Translations under genes and position numbers: made by a program
Notes under the pieces: model-generated
Told to the model about the DNA's origin: nothing
Seen by the model: only the letters and a program-made list of their open reading frames with translations
Databases searched by the model: none
Assembly: GCA_028532985.1 (NCBI GenBank)
Contig: JANCIK010000010.1
Location: 2,728,001-2,792,000 of the forward strand
Reading direction: 5' to 3'
Source: Stropharia rugosoannulata
Taxonomy: Eukaryota; Basidiomycota; Agaricomycetes; Agaricales; Strophariaceae
DNA length: 64,000 nt
Part shown: one piece after another, positions 34,188 to 46,214 of the stretch
Position numbering within the stretch: the stretch's first letter is position 1
Layout: each line of letters begins with the position of its first letter

Positions 34188-36334
34188 ATGGCTGCTGTAT
34201 ACTCGCGCAATGAACCCTTTACTGGGACGCCCTCAGAGACTCATGACATCCAGGAGCACACAAGAAACACATCCACAATTTCCACCACGACTCTCGTTAC
34301 GAACACAACGGCCCATTCTCAGCCTTTAGAGCCCCTTCTTCCAACCGGCCTTCCTAGTTCCACTTCCCAGACATCCTACTTTCCGCCTGCACCCTATCCT
34401 CCACAAGCTATCACAGAGAGTAACACACCGCAATTACGCTGGGGAAATCTACCGACGTCCGGCCCTGACACCAACTTTCTGAACGAAAAAGACAAATGGG
34501 AAGGGATACGGAAAAGCTCAGCTCCATGGCAAAGGGTGGGCAAGCTTGTTCTGGATGTCATCATTGGTGAGTAGTTTTCTCCCCGCAATCTATCTAACTT
34601 TGGGCGCCATTGCCGTTTATTTATGGCGTGCTTGCCTACTACATGTGCGTTGAACACAGCTGATCATCTCTTGCTCTATCTTAGTTGCGTGGTCCATTTA
34701 TAACGTTGTGCGCTACTTTATAGCGTTCACTATTTATGACAGCTACGCAACTGAGGGAAGATCGCTCAGCCTATCCCTGGGGATATGTTCAGTTGTGTCT
34801 GTGGCTCTGGCTGTACTTACAAAAGCGCTTTTTCTGGTCAAGCATCGCGTCCCCGTCGCTTCTCATACGTTCAGATACCTTACTCAGTCCAGCTGTGTAT
34901 TGCGCATTCTTTCTTCCCTGCTCATTCTTTCCCCTGCTGTGTCCAACTTCGTCGTTCTTTTTTCTTGGAGGAATTCCGTGATTCCGCAATACAATATTCA
35001 TAACCACTGTCAAACTGTGGCCGTGGATATTGTGTGGTCGGTATCACACAGCCCTTGCACAGGCAAGTCCTCACCATGGGGTATCTGGCTCGTCGCCTCC
35101 TCACTGCGCATTGCTCTTACTCTTGCAGCACTCGTAAGTCATCATAATACTATTTTCTTAATAATAATAATAATAATAATAATGAACATTTGCCTAGGTT
35201 ATATACCACATTCTTTCGTTTATTCATTCTGATTACCCTCAGCGACCTCTGCACCATCGTCTGCGTTCCGGATCTTTCCCTTCTACGTGTCTCGCTGGTA
35301 CAGAAAGTTCGCCTGATGGTGCTATAGTACATCCAGACACTTCCGACGAAAGCCATGAACCCGTGGCCCGGCATCAAATATCCGATACTACATTGGCAGA
35401 GTCGTATCGCCCTCCGAGCAGGATGAGCCGGCCACACTCTTACTCGTCCGACATGTCAACTGTGACCACCCCTACCAAGTCTATGCGTTCAGGATACAAG
35501 CCATCTCCACCGAGTACAGAGGACGACCACGGCACCAACTTTCGATCATTACTTAACCAAATATCCCAAGAAACGGACGATGCAGTCAGCTTCGCCGTTT
35601 CTGATACCCGGCCCCCCGGCCCCTCCCCCACTCCTTCTCACCCCCCTGGCCTGCAGAACGATTATGCAACCCATGAGCACTACGAGCATTACACAGGCGA
35701 CTACGACGACGATGACGATTACTATGACGCGCGACATGACGCACAGGGCCTGGGCGCGCCCGATATCATCTCCCAATATACCCACCGCCTCCCGCCCATC
35801 GCGCCCGTGCTCGGGTACAATGAGTTCGGGCTGCCTTATCCGCCTGAGCAGTCCATGCGTATGCTCAACGGCTTCATCCGGCGCATGCCGACCATCGAGT
35901 CCATGGGCTCGGGCGAGCTAGCGGCGAGCACGCGCGGGGGCGGGAGCATGTACACCGCGAGCCGCCCGCCGACGCGCAATACCCTGTTGTCGTTCACGGG
36001 CAGCTTGGACCCCGCTGACGCGGCGAGTACGCCGTCACATAGCCGCCCGAACAGCCTCTCCGCGCGCGCTGAGCTGCTTGCCGCGATGGACAGTGCACCG
36101 GGCGCAGTACAGGGGGCCTCTGAGCACGGTGAGCTACTCGGCAGGCCAGATAGCGCGCATCGACGGGTGGCGAGCCCGACGAGCTACCTCGACCCGCTTG
36201 AGCCTGGCCACAGTGGCGTGGCAGATACATACTCCAGCGGCGGGAGTCGCGGTACCGTCGCGTCCTATCATACGGCGACGATGGGCAGCACTGGCGATTC
36301 ATATCCTGCTACTTCCCGACGGTCTCCGAGCTAA
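34188..36334 (+). CDS. Multi-pass membrane protein with long disordered C-terminal tail
   Basis: Exons 34188-34566, 34685-35133 and 35198-36334 give 654 aa. A disordered Ser/Thr/Pro-rich N-terminus (1-110) precedes four hydrophobic segments: VLDVIIGVAWSIYNVVRYFI, LGICSVVSVALAVLTKALFL, RILSSLLILSPAVSNFVVLF and WLVASSLRIALTLAALVIY. From residue about 290 the chain is disordered, with an acidic Tyr-rich patch (GDYDDDDDYYDARHDAQG) and many Ser/Pro motifs, probably cytosolic and phosphorylated. I do not recognise the family. The tail's codons are markedly G/C-rich (35,740-36,300) compared with the rest of the gene. The first intron is 118 nt; the second contains a TAA microsatellite. Confidence 0.75.
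35159..35183. repeat. (TAA)n microsatellite inside an intron
   Basis: About eight uninterrupted TAA/AAT units within the second intron of the membrane-protein gene, upstream of its branch and acceptor region. Confidence 0.85.
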
Positions 36335-37431
36335 AGCCCATATCGCGTGCCCTGATGTACATACATACATATACGACATAGATGAGCCCTGTCACGACCC
36401 ATACCTGCTTCATATCCGCCCTGGTCCTCCTGCAGACGCTCTCGGACTGCCTAATATTTGTTTTCTTACTATCTCATGTGCATTGGAGTATATATGTACC
36501 TCTTCTGGATATACCACACCTACGTGCTTGTTCTTACTTGGCCCTCATTGCAAAGAATAGGCGATGAGGTCAGACCTTCTGTGTTATGATTCACACAGAA
36601 CCCCCATAGATACCATTGAATATTTTGTTGCATGTACTATAATTGCTATTCTTATCCAAAAACATGAGCTTATATATGTGTTGCAGAGTCGACTGCGCTG
36701 CCCAAACCCTGCCTACACTGGTTGAGATAACGATAATGATTGATGATTTATTTCCAGATTTCAAACCGATTTTTTGCAAGATGTATTTGTAGTAGTTCCG
36801 AGATTTTGAGTGGTATTTGAATTTGGTTGCAATGGTTGTCATGCTGCCAGTAGGAGTATTGCAAACATAATGTATTATATCAGTCCTAACTGTCAATCAA
36901 TACACGAGATAGCCATGGACGTTGACACTTGGTTGGAGTTCGGAGGAGGGCTTGAAGGTGCTTGAATAATGTTGCCACTACTTGGTACTTAAGTTGCGCC
37001 GCGCGCGTCGCGATGGATCACGTAACTGACGCACTCATTTAATTAATTAACTTTGCGACTGGCGCAAATTTGTTCATCCCCTTAATGACCAGGAACTGCA
37101 CAAGGCATGGACAAATGCATCCTGCTGTACCCGTTCCGAAAAGATGCGCTGTATAAAAGCGTGAAAGTGACTTGGGTGCTGGATACTAAGGTGAATGAAT
37201 TTCACCGCTCAGAAATGGCTTCAAAGGTCCATCTGGCCCTTCACCAACCATAAGCGTGGTCATATCGTAAATCATCATGAAGGCGTTTCTCGGTACATCT
37301 TGAGAGTGGAGACATGATATTGGTACAAGCTCACCGAAGGCCGAGCCACGAATCACTAGTCCTACCCCGTTTCATCTTTCCAGTCGCACCCCAAACGGTC
37401 GCGCTACTCAATTCCGGTGCGCATCCCAGCA
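36335..37431. other. Convergent intergenic region
   Basis: About 1.1 kb between convergent genes. The minus frame at 36591-36896 is open but has no recognisable motif or splice partner. Nothing else seen. Confidence 0.45.
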
Positions 37432-39196
37432 TCACCTTATCATCAACTGTGAGTGATCCGTAAAACTGGGCTGCCTCTTCAACTCCTTCCTCTTCGACCA
37501 CACATCGCATACGTCAATCTTGTTAAACGAGGGTGTCGCAAATATCAACCGTGTTCCCGTGCTGTCCATCAGACTGTCACTAATCGCACCCTTCTGCTCC
37601 TCAGCCAGCTCGTAGTTCAGAACGTGGCGCAGCGTTGGGAGAGAGTGTACCGCCATCCCAAGTGACGGGACGGGCTTGTCCTTGCTCGTGAGCGTTTTGT
37701 CGCTAACGGTGCCGCCATGTGTCGTTAATATCTCTTTACATTGCGGCGAGAAATGAACGCCGGTGATCAGGCAGCCTAAATCGAGCTCGCCGGGGTTCAT
37801 CGCGTTCGAGCCGACGATCTTGTCGTTCACGTTCCAGAGCCGCAGGATACCGTTCTCGTCACCCGTGGCGAGCATTTTAGATTGCCACGGGCACCATGCA
37901 AGCGCCTTCAACAAGATGATCAGCACAGGGTTCAGCACAAGACTTCAGGAAACGTACCGTTATCTTCCCCGACTGTTGCATTTTCTTCCTTCGAGAGACA
38001 GGCTCCCCAATATCCAATGGAACCCGCTGGTTGGGCTCCCAGCAGTGCACAGTACCATTAGAGTCCCCACTTGCCAAGATCTTGCCTTCCCCATTCCACT
38101 GCAGCGCTGTGATCTGCCCATGATGTCTAACCGGCTTTCTAGGCTGTTCCTTCTCCTTCTTGCCCTTCTCTGCTTCCATCTGCTTCAGGTCATAATGTCG
38201 AATACTGCCCTTTATCCCGCCCACTGACAACATCTTCCCACTCCACGCGAGCGCCGTAATCTCATTCGTCGTTCGCCAGCTAAATTTCGCCTTCTTCGAT
38301 TGGATGTCCCAAATTTGGATATACCCATTGCTCGTTCCGACCGCGAGCGCGTCTCCGGCACATTCGAGTGCACGGATAGTCCCATACGCCTTGGGAGGTT
38401 TGCAAAATTGCGAAATGTCCGCATTATAGCTCGTGTGTAGCGTCTTGTGGTGTACCCGGTTTCCTCGGGTGAAAAACACGACATTCTCGGCGGAGCACGC
38501 CAAGACGCGTGCAGGCAGGCAGGACGCTGCGTCCGGGATAGAGTAATCAAATGTCATACGCGTATGGCGTAAATGGTGTTTCGCCGAACTGTCTGGGTAC
38601 ACCTGAGGTGCCACCGTGTTAAGCGAGGACATAGACGCGCTCCGCATGAGCGCGATCCCTGCGTGAACGCGCTCTTGCCCGATGGGCACGCCGGTTATCT
38701 GACTGTACATGGGGCTCGGAGGTCGGGAAATGGTATATGAGCTAGTAGAGCTTATTGGTTGTATCGTCGGGCGTCTTCCAGGCCGTGGTGACGCGGAGAA
38801 GTAGCTACTCACGCTACTAACATCATCGTCGAACAATGACCGGTGCCTAGGCAGGCGGTCCAGCTAGACAGATATAAGTATCGCGACCAGGGTCTCTTGA
38901 GAGAAGCTAGAACGTACCCCAAAGCCTATCGAGTCTCTTTCTCCGAAGCTGGAGGGCATCCCCATGGTAGATATCCGTGGCTTCTTTCCACGGGCTATCG
39001 ACAGAAATGAGAGATCCCCGCCCGAGTCGACGCGCTTTCTGACCCCTAGACCACTCCCAGACACAGAGGGAACCTGGCTTTGGGACGATGAACCCTCTCC
39101 GACCGATTCGACGCGTGTTGCGCTGTCTTTCTCCCTGGCGACAGTGGCGGGTGTGCTGGGGCACTCCAGGTTCCTAGCTGAGCTTGATTCCGCCAT
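37432..39196 (-). CDS. Cdc20/Fizzy-family APC/C activator, copy 1
   Basis: Minus-strand exons 38918-39196, 37958-38863 and 37432-37905 give 552 aa. Such WD40 proteins recruit substrates to the anaphase-promoting complex. WD-type blades end in IQIWDI, SIRHYDL, TVHCWEP and LRLWNV, and the family's ALAWCPW follows the phase-0 intron. The protein ends in Ile-Arg (SQLMIR), the IR tail that binds APC/C TPR subunits. The C-box (DRFIPxR) is degraded: the best match is DRLPRHR just after intron 1. The N-terminus is Ser-rich. The blades are shorter and more divergent than expected for canonical Cdc20 or Cdh1, so a meiotic or lineage-specific activator is possible. The last blade's WD is altered (VCDVWS). 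Confidence 0.82.
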
Positions 39197-40053
39197 GGTC
39201 CTTCTCTAAATGTGCTTGTATGAAGTCAAGTTCGTGAATATCATAAAAGACAGAACGGAGGAGAAGGGAGAAGAGGACAGCGGAGGGAAGATTAAGTCGG
39301 ATGATCAGAGTAAAGTAGTGCCGCCGGGTATTTATTTGGCTTGAAATTCGGCGGCGCAAGCCGTGACGCTTTACTATTCGTTTTACTTCTTTGAGTCTAT
39401 TTCTCTCCTAGAAGTGGCCAGTTTCCATACCTACAGCTTGTCTGGTATACTACAAAGCCTCGGGGAGACATTGGGGAGACATGCTCAGGAGAGAGTCCAC
39501 GCATGTCAAGTAATCAGGAAAATTTTTGACGGCAATTTCACGGTATATACTGTAGCAAAGTGATTGCCAATTGATCATTATTAATCTATATGTACGTTGT
39601 TAAGTAGCATAGATTGTGTCCTACTATTTCGTATCGTAATAAGTAGTTAGTGGCAGTTCGGTAGCATATGGTAGAAGGAGAATTATTGAAAGTCGCGAAA
39701 GAAAAGGGACTTCGCGAGTCAGCAAGGCGGTGACGCGTGGACCATCTGCATTTCATACATCCCACCGATGAAACCGGCCATGCGCCGAACTACTTGATTA
39801 ACTTTCATGAGGACACTGAAGTTTGACAACTTGAACCAAGATTAATTAAGATGCCCATACAAACATTAACAGGTATGTAATAGACACTATATACTTAATA
39901 GTAGTGAAGCGTATGTATTTACAGGATACAAGATATAGACCGGATATAGATACATAGGGTACAAATGGCCACATGCAAAACAGAGCAATAGCGGAAAGCA
40001 AGATGATAGCTATGAGAAAGGCCACTTACAAAGTATGGCCAGGATGTCGTAAT
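39197..40053. other. Spacer between the two APC/C activator genes
   Basis: About 860 bp containing the promoter of copy 1 and the 3' flank of copy 2. A GGGGAGACAT unit is doubled near 39463-39482. No gene supported. Confidence 0.45.
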
Positions 40054-41723
40054 TTACCGAATAGTGTACCTGTCAAACACGCTCTCTTGCTTCGGCTCAG
40101 GTGCACGCGCGCTCCAAACGTGCCATAGCTTAATAGTCTCCTCTTTGGGAGACACAGTGAAGACGTTCTCGCCCGTTGGTCCTAAACAACTGTGAGTAAC
40201 AGCACCACGATGCGCATTAGGTAGAGTCATCAATCGCTTGCCCGACGAGTACTCGTGCACAGCGATCGAGTTCGTCAGAGGTGTCTGCGCAAGTGTAAGC
40301 TGGCGCTTCGCGGAGGCCTTCGCATTCTTCACTCCGCTGAAGCTTACTGAGCGCCGGTGCGGGGTGCGGATGGGCAGGAAGGACGCCCCGTGCGTGCTCA
40401 GCAGCTCTTTGCAGTGCGGAGACCAGTGCAGAGAGTACACAGTGGTATTTAGCGGCAATGTATTGATTGGGTCGGGCGACAGGCCCACGGCTGAGGACAT
40501 GCTCCAGATGTTAATTTTGCCTTCTGGCGCATAGCTTCCCGTAGCGAGAAGGTCGGGCTTCCAGGGACACCACGCCAAAGCCTATCAAAACATAGTAAGC
40601 CGAGTGCTGCAGGAAAATGCAGAAGAGACGGTCACCTTTGTTTTTCCATGATGGCGCAGCTTGGCGAGACAGGTGTTTGTATTACGAAGGTCCCATATTT
40701 GTACGGTGCCACTGCTATCTCCGCTTGCCAGGTGCGTGCCGTTGACGCTCCACTCAGTACCCAGCACGCGTGAGCGATGTTTCTGTAGCGTCCTGGGTGT
40801 CTGTGGAGAGCGTATGTCGGTCAAGGAGACCTCGCCATCGCTCATACCAGCAGCGAGCATGTCTCTTTGCCATGAAAGACTCATAGCGCGAAGAGTAGAG
40901 TCCGGAGGCGTGTTTCGGCTGTAGATCGAAGTGCCTTGTCCATCCCGAATACCCGCGTCCCAGACTTCGATGTTCCCTGTAGACATACCAGCGGCCATGT
41001 AGTTTTCGTGCACTTCATCACCCCAGCGTAGGACCGAAACAAAACCTGGGCTCTTTGAGGTGCACAGTTGTGTGACGGTACCCGCCGCAAGGTTCTGATA
41101 AAAGACGCTCTTCTGGCAGGCAACGGCGATCCGGTTCGTCTTTCCCCACGAAATTGGGGATGATTCATCGTCCATTGGTATTCCGGGAGTGTCAAGTACA
41201 GTCGTGCACTGGCGCTGTTTGTGCAAATTCTCCATGACAGAAGTGGGCCGGGAAGGAATCGAGCAGTTAAACAGAGACGACACACTTTTTCTCAGAAGCG
41301 ACATAGTACCATCATCCCTACTAAATGGTTCTGATCCTTCGCCGCCTTCTTTGAAGTTTAATATGCGATCATCGACTAGGTTAAATTGCTTGCTTATTCG
41401 ATTTGTTCGGGGGGTAGTGTTGAACGGAACATGAAGTTTTGGTCTACAGGATATAAAGCGGTCGCTCTAAAGATCTATCACGTTACTTCAAGCCTTTGGA
41501 TAGCGAAAGTATGACTTACAGTGGCGGTAGACTGACCATGCTCCTCGGTCAAAGAGTTCACATTCTCGTCCCAACACAGGTCATCGGACGATAATGTCGG
41601 TGCTGACTGCCTGCGTCTTTTCAAGTGGCTCCTTAAGTTCGTAACAGATGCATGTACTCTCTTCTTCAACTTGCGTGGAGGTGGTGTTTCAAACGCACCA
41701 TCGACTGCACCAGATCTACTCAT
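40054..41723 (-). CDS. Cdc20/Fizzy-family APC/C activator, copy 2
   Basis: Minus-strand exons 41520-41723, 40636-41466 and 40054-40581 give 520 aa. The acceptor at 41467 was chosen because it restores phase and yields the C-box SDRFISCR (residues 69-76; consensus DR[FY]IPxR with Pro replaced by Ser). QCTTVLDTPGIPMDDE matches the family's KVLDAPGL strand before the propeller. Blades end in IEVWDA, SLTDIR, VQIWDL, INIWSM and IKLWHVW, and ALAWCPW follows the last intron. The chain ends FDRYTIR, giving the Ile-Arg tail. With both a C-box and IR tail this is probably a functional APC/C activator. Copy 1 downstream shares only family-level similarity, so the pair is an old duplication or chance neighbours. 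Confidence 0.88.
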
Positions 41724-42393
41724 GAATTCAATACGAACATTTTCGTGATAGAGCCGTAGTGAACTCACTGAACATGATTTGACATTCTGACTCCTGAGGC
41801 GTAGAAAGGGATAAAAGATTTATAATCTCATGTGGTTTCGGTGTTCGGAGGGTGGTTCAAGTAAAACTTGGGTACAAGGTTTGTAAACGGTTGGCGGCAC
41901 TGGGCACTGGGCACTGGGCAGTGCACGGTTCTGCCACAAATCAGGTGACCGTGTTTGTATATGTACATGTAGATCGGATATTGCCGAAAGGCCAATAAAG
42001 TTTGCGCCGGATGGAGCACGGTTCGAAGGATTGCAAAAATTATCATAAGTTGGCTAGATGTGCTAGCTTATGCCAAAACACAACGACTTAGAAGACCAGT
42101 TGCAAGGTAGGACTTACCTTAGATTGTCACAGTTGATCCCTGTCCTTGCCCTGCCCTGCCAATGTCTTTTATTATCCGATACTATGTACATGATCAATGA
42201 TCTTTTGATGAGAAATTGAAATATTCAAGTTGCTCCAGGGAGTGAGTTTTCTTGGTTTACACTACGATAACGTTTGTACATACATGCTAGCTAGAAATAA
42301 TTAGCTTCAAGCCATTGGGAAGGCGGTTGAGCCATACTGATGCTCATGCCGTTTGGATTGACGTACATCCGAAAGCTGAGATGACGTTTTAGA
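41724..42393. other. Intergenic region with CACTGGG repeats
   Basis: About 670 bp. Three tandem CACTGGG heptamers lie at 41898-41918. No gene supported. Confidence 0.45.
41898..41918. repeat. Three tandem CACTGGG heptamers
   Basis: A perfect threefold 7-nt minisatellite followed by an imperfect CAGTGCAC, roughly 180 bp upstream of the copy 2 APC/C activator ATG. Confidence 0.7.
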
Positions 42394-43220
42394 TTACGCG
42401 AGAGGCAAATCCTCAGATTGAGCTTTAAATGACTGCTGTGAGCGTGTCTGCAAAGCCAATGTCTCTTGATAACAAGTCCACACATACTGGAGGACGGCCG
42501 CCTCCTGTCCCCATAAACATTTCACGGCATCCTCCACGCTGATCAAATGGCTTTCATAATGTTGTTCATCAGGCATCGCAGTGCCCAAATGCTTCACCTG
42601 ACGTCGAAGATATCAGTTGGCAATAGCACAAACTTACGCTCATAAATTGTACATACGGCCCCTTCAGGAATCTGTCCCGCCCACCAGAATGTGAGATATT
42701 CACCCCCGGCATCCTTAGGTTCTCCATTTGGATTTTTCTGGGGTTGCCATGATCTGAAAGTCAAATAAATGGACTCAGTTGTAGGACGCCAAGCTGCCTG
42801 CCGATCATGTGGTGGGGCAGGCTGTCGAGTTATATGCGCTAAAGGAAGTAGGCGTGCGCGGTATCCAGACTATTCTGTGTAAGGACATGTTAAAGTTAGC
42901 AGTGGTATAGCCCGTACCTCTTCGTACGCCTCGCGCAGCGCGGCCTGCTCAAGTGTCTCCCCGATATCCTTCCGACCACGCGGGAAGAACCAATATTTGC
43001 GCTTTCTATCGTACACAAGGACGATCTTGTGTGTATTCTGTTGTATAATAACCATACCTGCGCCCACCATGTAGTCGGACGACGCCCAGTAACTGTCTGG
43101 GACGCTGCCACTCGAGAATCGAGATAAGGGCGGCGGTGGTGGTTGGAGTTGTGGCGGTGGCTCTTCTTTCTGTTTTTCGTTATCTTGACGACCGCCAGAA
43201 GGCCAAAGAGAGCGAAACAT
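42394..43220 (-). CDS. Nudix hydrolase, copy 3
   Basis: Minus-strand exons 42918-43220, 42657-42869 and 42394-42597 give 239 aa. It is the third member of the family starting at 5245 and 6544, in inverted orientation about 35 kb away. The Nudix box is intact (GRKDIGETLEQAALREAYEE, then SGY after intron 1), with both introns at the positions and phases of the other copies. The N-terminus carries a Pro/Gln tract (PPPQLQPPPPP) absent from the others. The C-terminus is longer (QTRSQQSFKAQSEDLPLA). RFSSGSVPDSYWASSDYMVG closely matches copy 1, suggesting copies 1 and 3 are nearest. Activity is likely; substrate unknown. Confidence 0.88.
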
Positions 43221-43754
43221 AACTTGATACCTAAGGGTCGTAGATTCGTATACGTGAAGTTATCACTGGCCCTCTTTGAATAAAACAATTGTCCAGAATT
43301 TGACACTGGGTTTTGCTGACTTGGAAATGGACAATGTGTAGCTCATACACCACAAGCTTCCTGTTAAACGAGGATGATTAAGTTAAGTCAATTTCCATGA
43401 GAAGTATGCAGCCTGAAGGGGAAAGTACGCAGTGTATGTACTCAAGTAATGCTCAACCTGCGGATTTGCAATGAGAGCGGTTTGCACTCGGAGCCGCTTC
43501 TGCGGCGTCACATGGGTCTAGAGTGACGTCATATACCTTGTGCGCAACATGCTTAAAAGACCAAAGCCCTGTAGTTTGAAGAAATCATGATATAAAGCTG
43601 TATGAAAATACATTTAAGATAATGCTACAAAGGCAGTTCGTTAATGTCGTGAGTTTCGTGATAGTCGTTACAACATGCATGCAAACAGGAAGAGATACGG
43701 GCGTGCCACTAAAGTGAAGGTGGAGATTAATCGGTACTAAACCGGTCCGGCGAT
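43221..43754. other. Intergenic region
   Basis: About 530 bp between Nudix copy 3 (5' flank) and the 8-Cys protein (3' flank). No supported gene or repeat. Confidence 0.45.
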
Positions 43755-44505
43755 TCACAACCATGGAAGGAGTGCTGATACACAGACAGACAGAGCTAGA
43801 GGCAAGAGATGAGAAGTCGCCGTATTTGCTGATGAAGCAACAGAAGTTGGAGTAGGAGCGCTATCAGCACCCGACACATTTCCTAACAAAGTGCTCTCTA
43901 GTCCGCATATCTGGCGTATATCCTGAACAAGGCCAGGCAAATCGGGGGTATTTATCACGTCCTGTTGACCTGTCTGGATGAAACTGAAGAACTCTGGCTG
44001 AGCATAATTAATAATGTAAAGGCTCTTAATGAACGTACCAGTCCACGCACTGGGGAAACACGGACTGGAACGTATCCCCACATGCGCACTTGAGGACGTC
44101 AATGAAGGCTCCTGGATTGAAGATGATCTATTTCAAGTCAGATGAGCCTCACAGCAGTGTGCAGAGAGCGTGCGCACCATTGAGACATTGGCTAGCACCG
44201 GAGCCGCTTGAGCACAACTGTTAATGCTGGGGTAGTTCTTAATTAACTCTAGATCAGCACTGATGCTCCCTGATTTCGAAATCCTGATAACTCCAAGGGG
44301 GTGTAACGAAAGGCTGAGTGGAATACAATGATAGCAGTTGACCTACCTCTTGACATATTCCGCATGACGAAGGGGATGCCGGGAATGTTGGCTGGGGCAA
44401 TGACGGCACTGTCGAGGCGGATACTCCGAGCATTGTATAGACAGTCAAAAGGTTGAAAGAAATGAGGGTCAAAATAGATAAAACAGAAATATGTTGGGAA
44501 TGCAT
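43755..44505 (-). CDS. Secreted 8-cysteine protein with GPI-type C-terminus
   Basis: Minus-strand exons 44347-44505, 44178-44246, 44039-44127 and 43755-43983 close to 181 aa. An N-terminal hydrophobic segment (SVLSILTLISFNLLTVYTML) suggests a signal peptide. Eight cysteines in CGIC, SCA, CAC, CVDC and ICG spacing form a compact domain. A Ser/Thr/Ala/Pro linker (SAPTPTSVASSANTATS) leads to a hydrophobic end (LLPLALSVCVSALLPWL), as for GPI-anchored wall or membrane proteins. The acceptors were chosen because they alone restore frame and the CVDC motif. The 100-nt first intron is long for this window. Agaricomycete genomes carry many similar proteins of unknown role. Confidence 0.75.
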
Positions 44506-46214
44506 ATTGGACTAGAGATTGACTCGCTCAGCCGCCGCTCGTCGAAACCTGCAAGACTTGGCACTGAACAAGGTGGTGAAGAGACAAGAGATCATGCGGT
44601 CGAACATCCAAGAACTCTCATCCGGAAATCGCCGCTACTATAATTAGATCCCATGTAGAGTACATGCACAGTCGTACTTATTAACTATACTCTATGATTT
44701 TGTAAGAGATTATCAATTTAGAAGTTTATTGTCTGATTTCTTGTAGCTAGACGGGAGCTAGGGGGGCACTAATTAGTCTCTTTGATTCTGACTTTCCTAT
44801 TAATCAAGGAGCGTGCACTACGTTCAATCAACCCAATTTACTGACAATGATCAAGGAAGGTGTAGTACCTATGATTTTCTCAACCCAATTTGCTAACAAT
44901 GATACCAGAGGAGTCACAATGATACTCTTTATCAAACCCACATATACAGGTAAGGAAACCCTATGCAATGGTTTATCGGGCGTGCATACTAATCGTACAC
45001 CTTTGTGCATCCTGACTGATATTACCAGGGAAGTGCATGTGCATCACAACGTGCAAGCTCTGTTCGAACAGTGAGAAGGCAGGGGACTGTAGATGTATAC
45101 TCACCAGGTCTCGCGCCCAACACGGACGGCGCCCATCTACACAGCAACCGCTTTGACATTTTTTGGGCTTACCGTCTTTGTCTTAAAATATGATATATAA
45201 TTATAATACCCTTCACATTACATGTAAGTAGTAATAAACGGGGTTTTTTTTCTCTAGTTTATGCTCTACTTTGGCAAACCGTATGAGTAAACATTTACCG
45301 CTAATACTACTACTATGCTATTCTTTTGCTCAGTCCTGCCCCATTGTTGTGTTATTGTCACCGTTAAGTATTTGACCCCACGCAGAGTATTTACGTGCAG
45401 TAATTGGCAATAACTTAGAGAGTCCGAACGTACATCTGCCAGAAAAAATATTTAACCACTAATAGCAATGTTAGAGACACTCCACTGATCTGAGATTTTC
45501 GGTCAAAACATTAAAAGCCAAAGCCACATCCGCAGCTCACTCGGAGCTGTGAATCATAAACAGTTTTAAAGCTACCGAAAGCAGCCGCTCGGCGGAGTGA
45601 AGGGATTGACACAGCAGGGAGTACAATCCTTCCTCACTGTCGCTGAAAATCTATTTTTATCGTACTCTCAGATCTCCTTAACCACTTACAGTTCATCATT
45701 TCTTCCGACTCCCGTAGAACATGTGTTAAGATAATTTGACTACCGGAGTCTTAGGTAGTGCAATTCATTAAACCACTTCCGAGTACTAGCTGCTAGTAGC
45801 CCCCAGGCTATATGATAGATACACAAAGTCTGATAGTAATAATGTTGACTTACTTACTACCATGAACATGACACCGATAAGATACTACATCCACCAAAAG
45901 GCAATCCAAGTTTTTTTTATTTTTTATTCTCATTTTTATTTTTTGGAATCCAAGATTATACTCTATTGGGGCAGACCATATGGTGGAGCTATCTACTGTC
46001 GACGCGGTGCACTATCTACATATCGAAATACTAGGTTTACGACCTGTCACATATATGCATGGACATTTATTGTTTGGCTTTACATCATACTGCCATCATT
46101 GATCGCCGCCTCAGAGCAGCTGAGGCCTCAGCTTCGAGCCATGTCTACGACGGGCCTCAAGCAAAGCTGGTGATAAAATATTTGGGATATCTTCATCGGC
46201 TGGAAGGCTCTCTA
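44506..46214. other. Intergenic region, A/T-rich
   Basis: About 1.7 kb. A short imperfect duplication (caacccaattt...caatgat) lies at about 44828 and 44880, and a T-rich low-complexity tract at 45911-45946. The end (46111-46214) continues, in a shifted frame, the tail of the 46215 gene's family. No other gene supported. Confidence 0.45.

Noticed and set aside
44828..44905. Short imperfect direct duplication (caacccaattt...caatgat)
   Set aside because: Only about 25 nt per unit, with no link to a gene or mobile element.
45911..45946. T-rich tract
   Set aside because: Simple low-complexity sequence with no neighbouring element ends.
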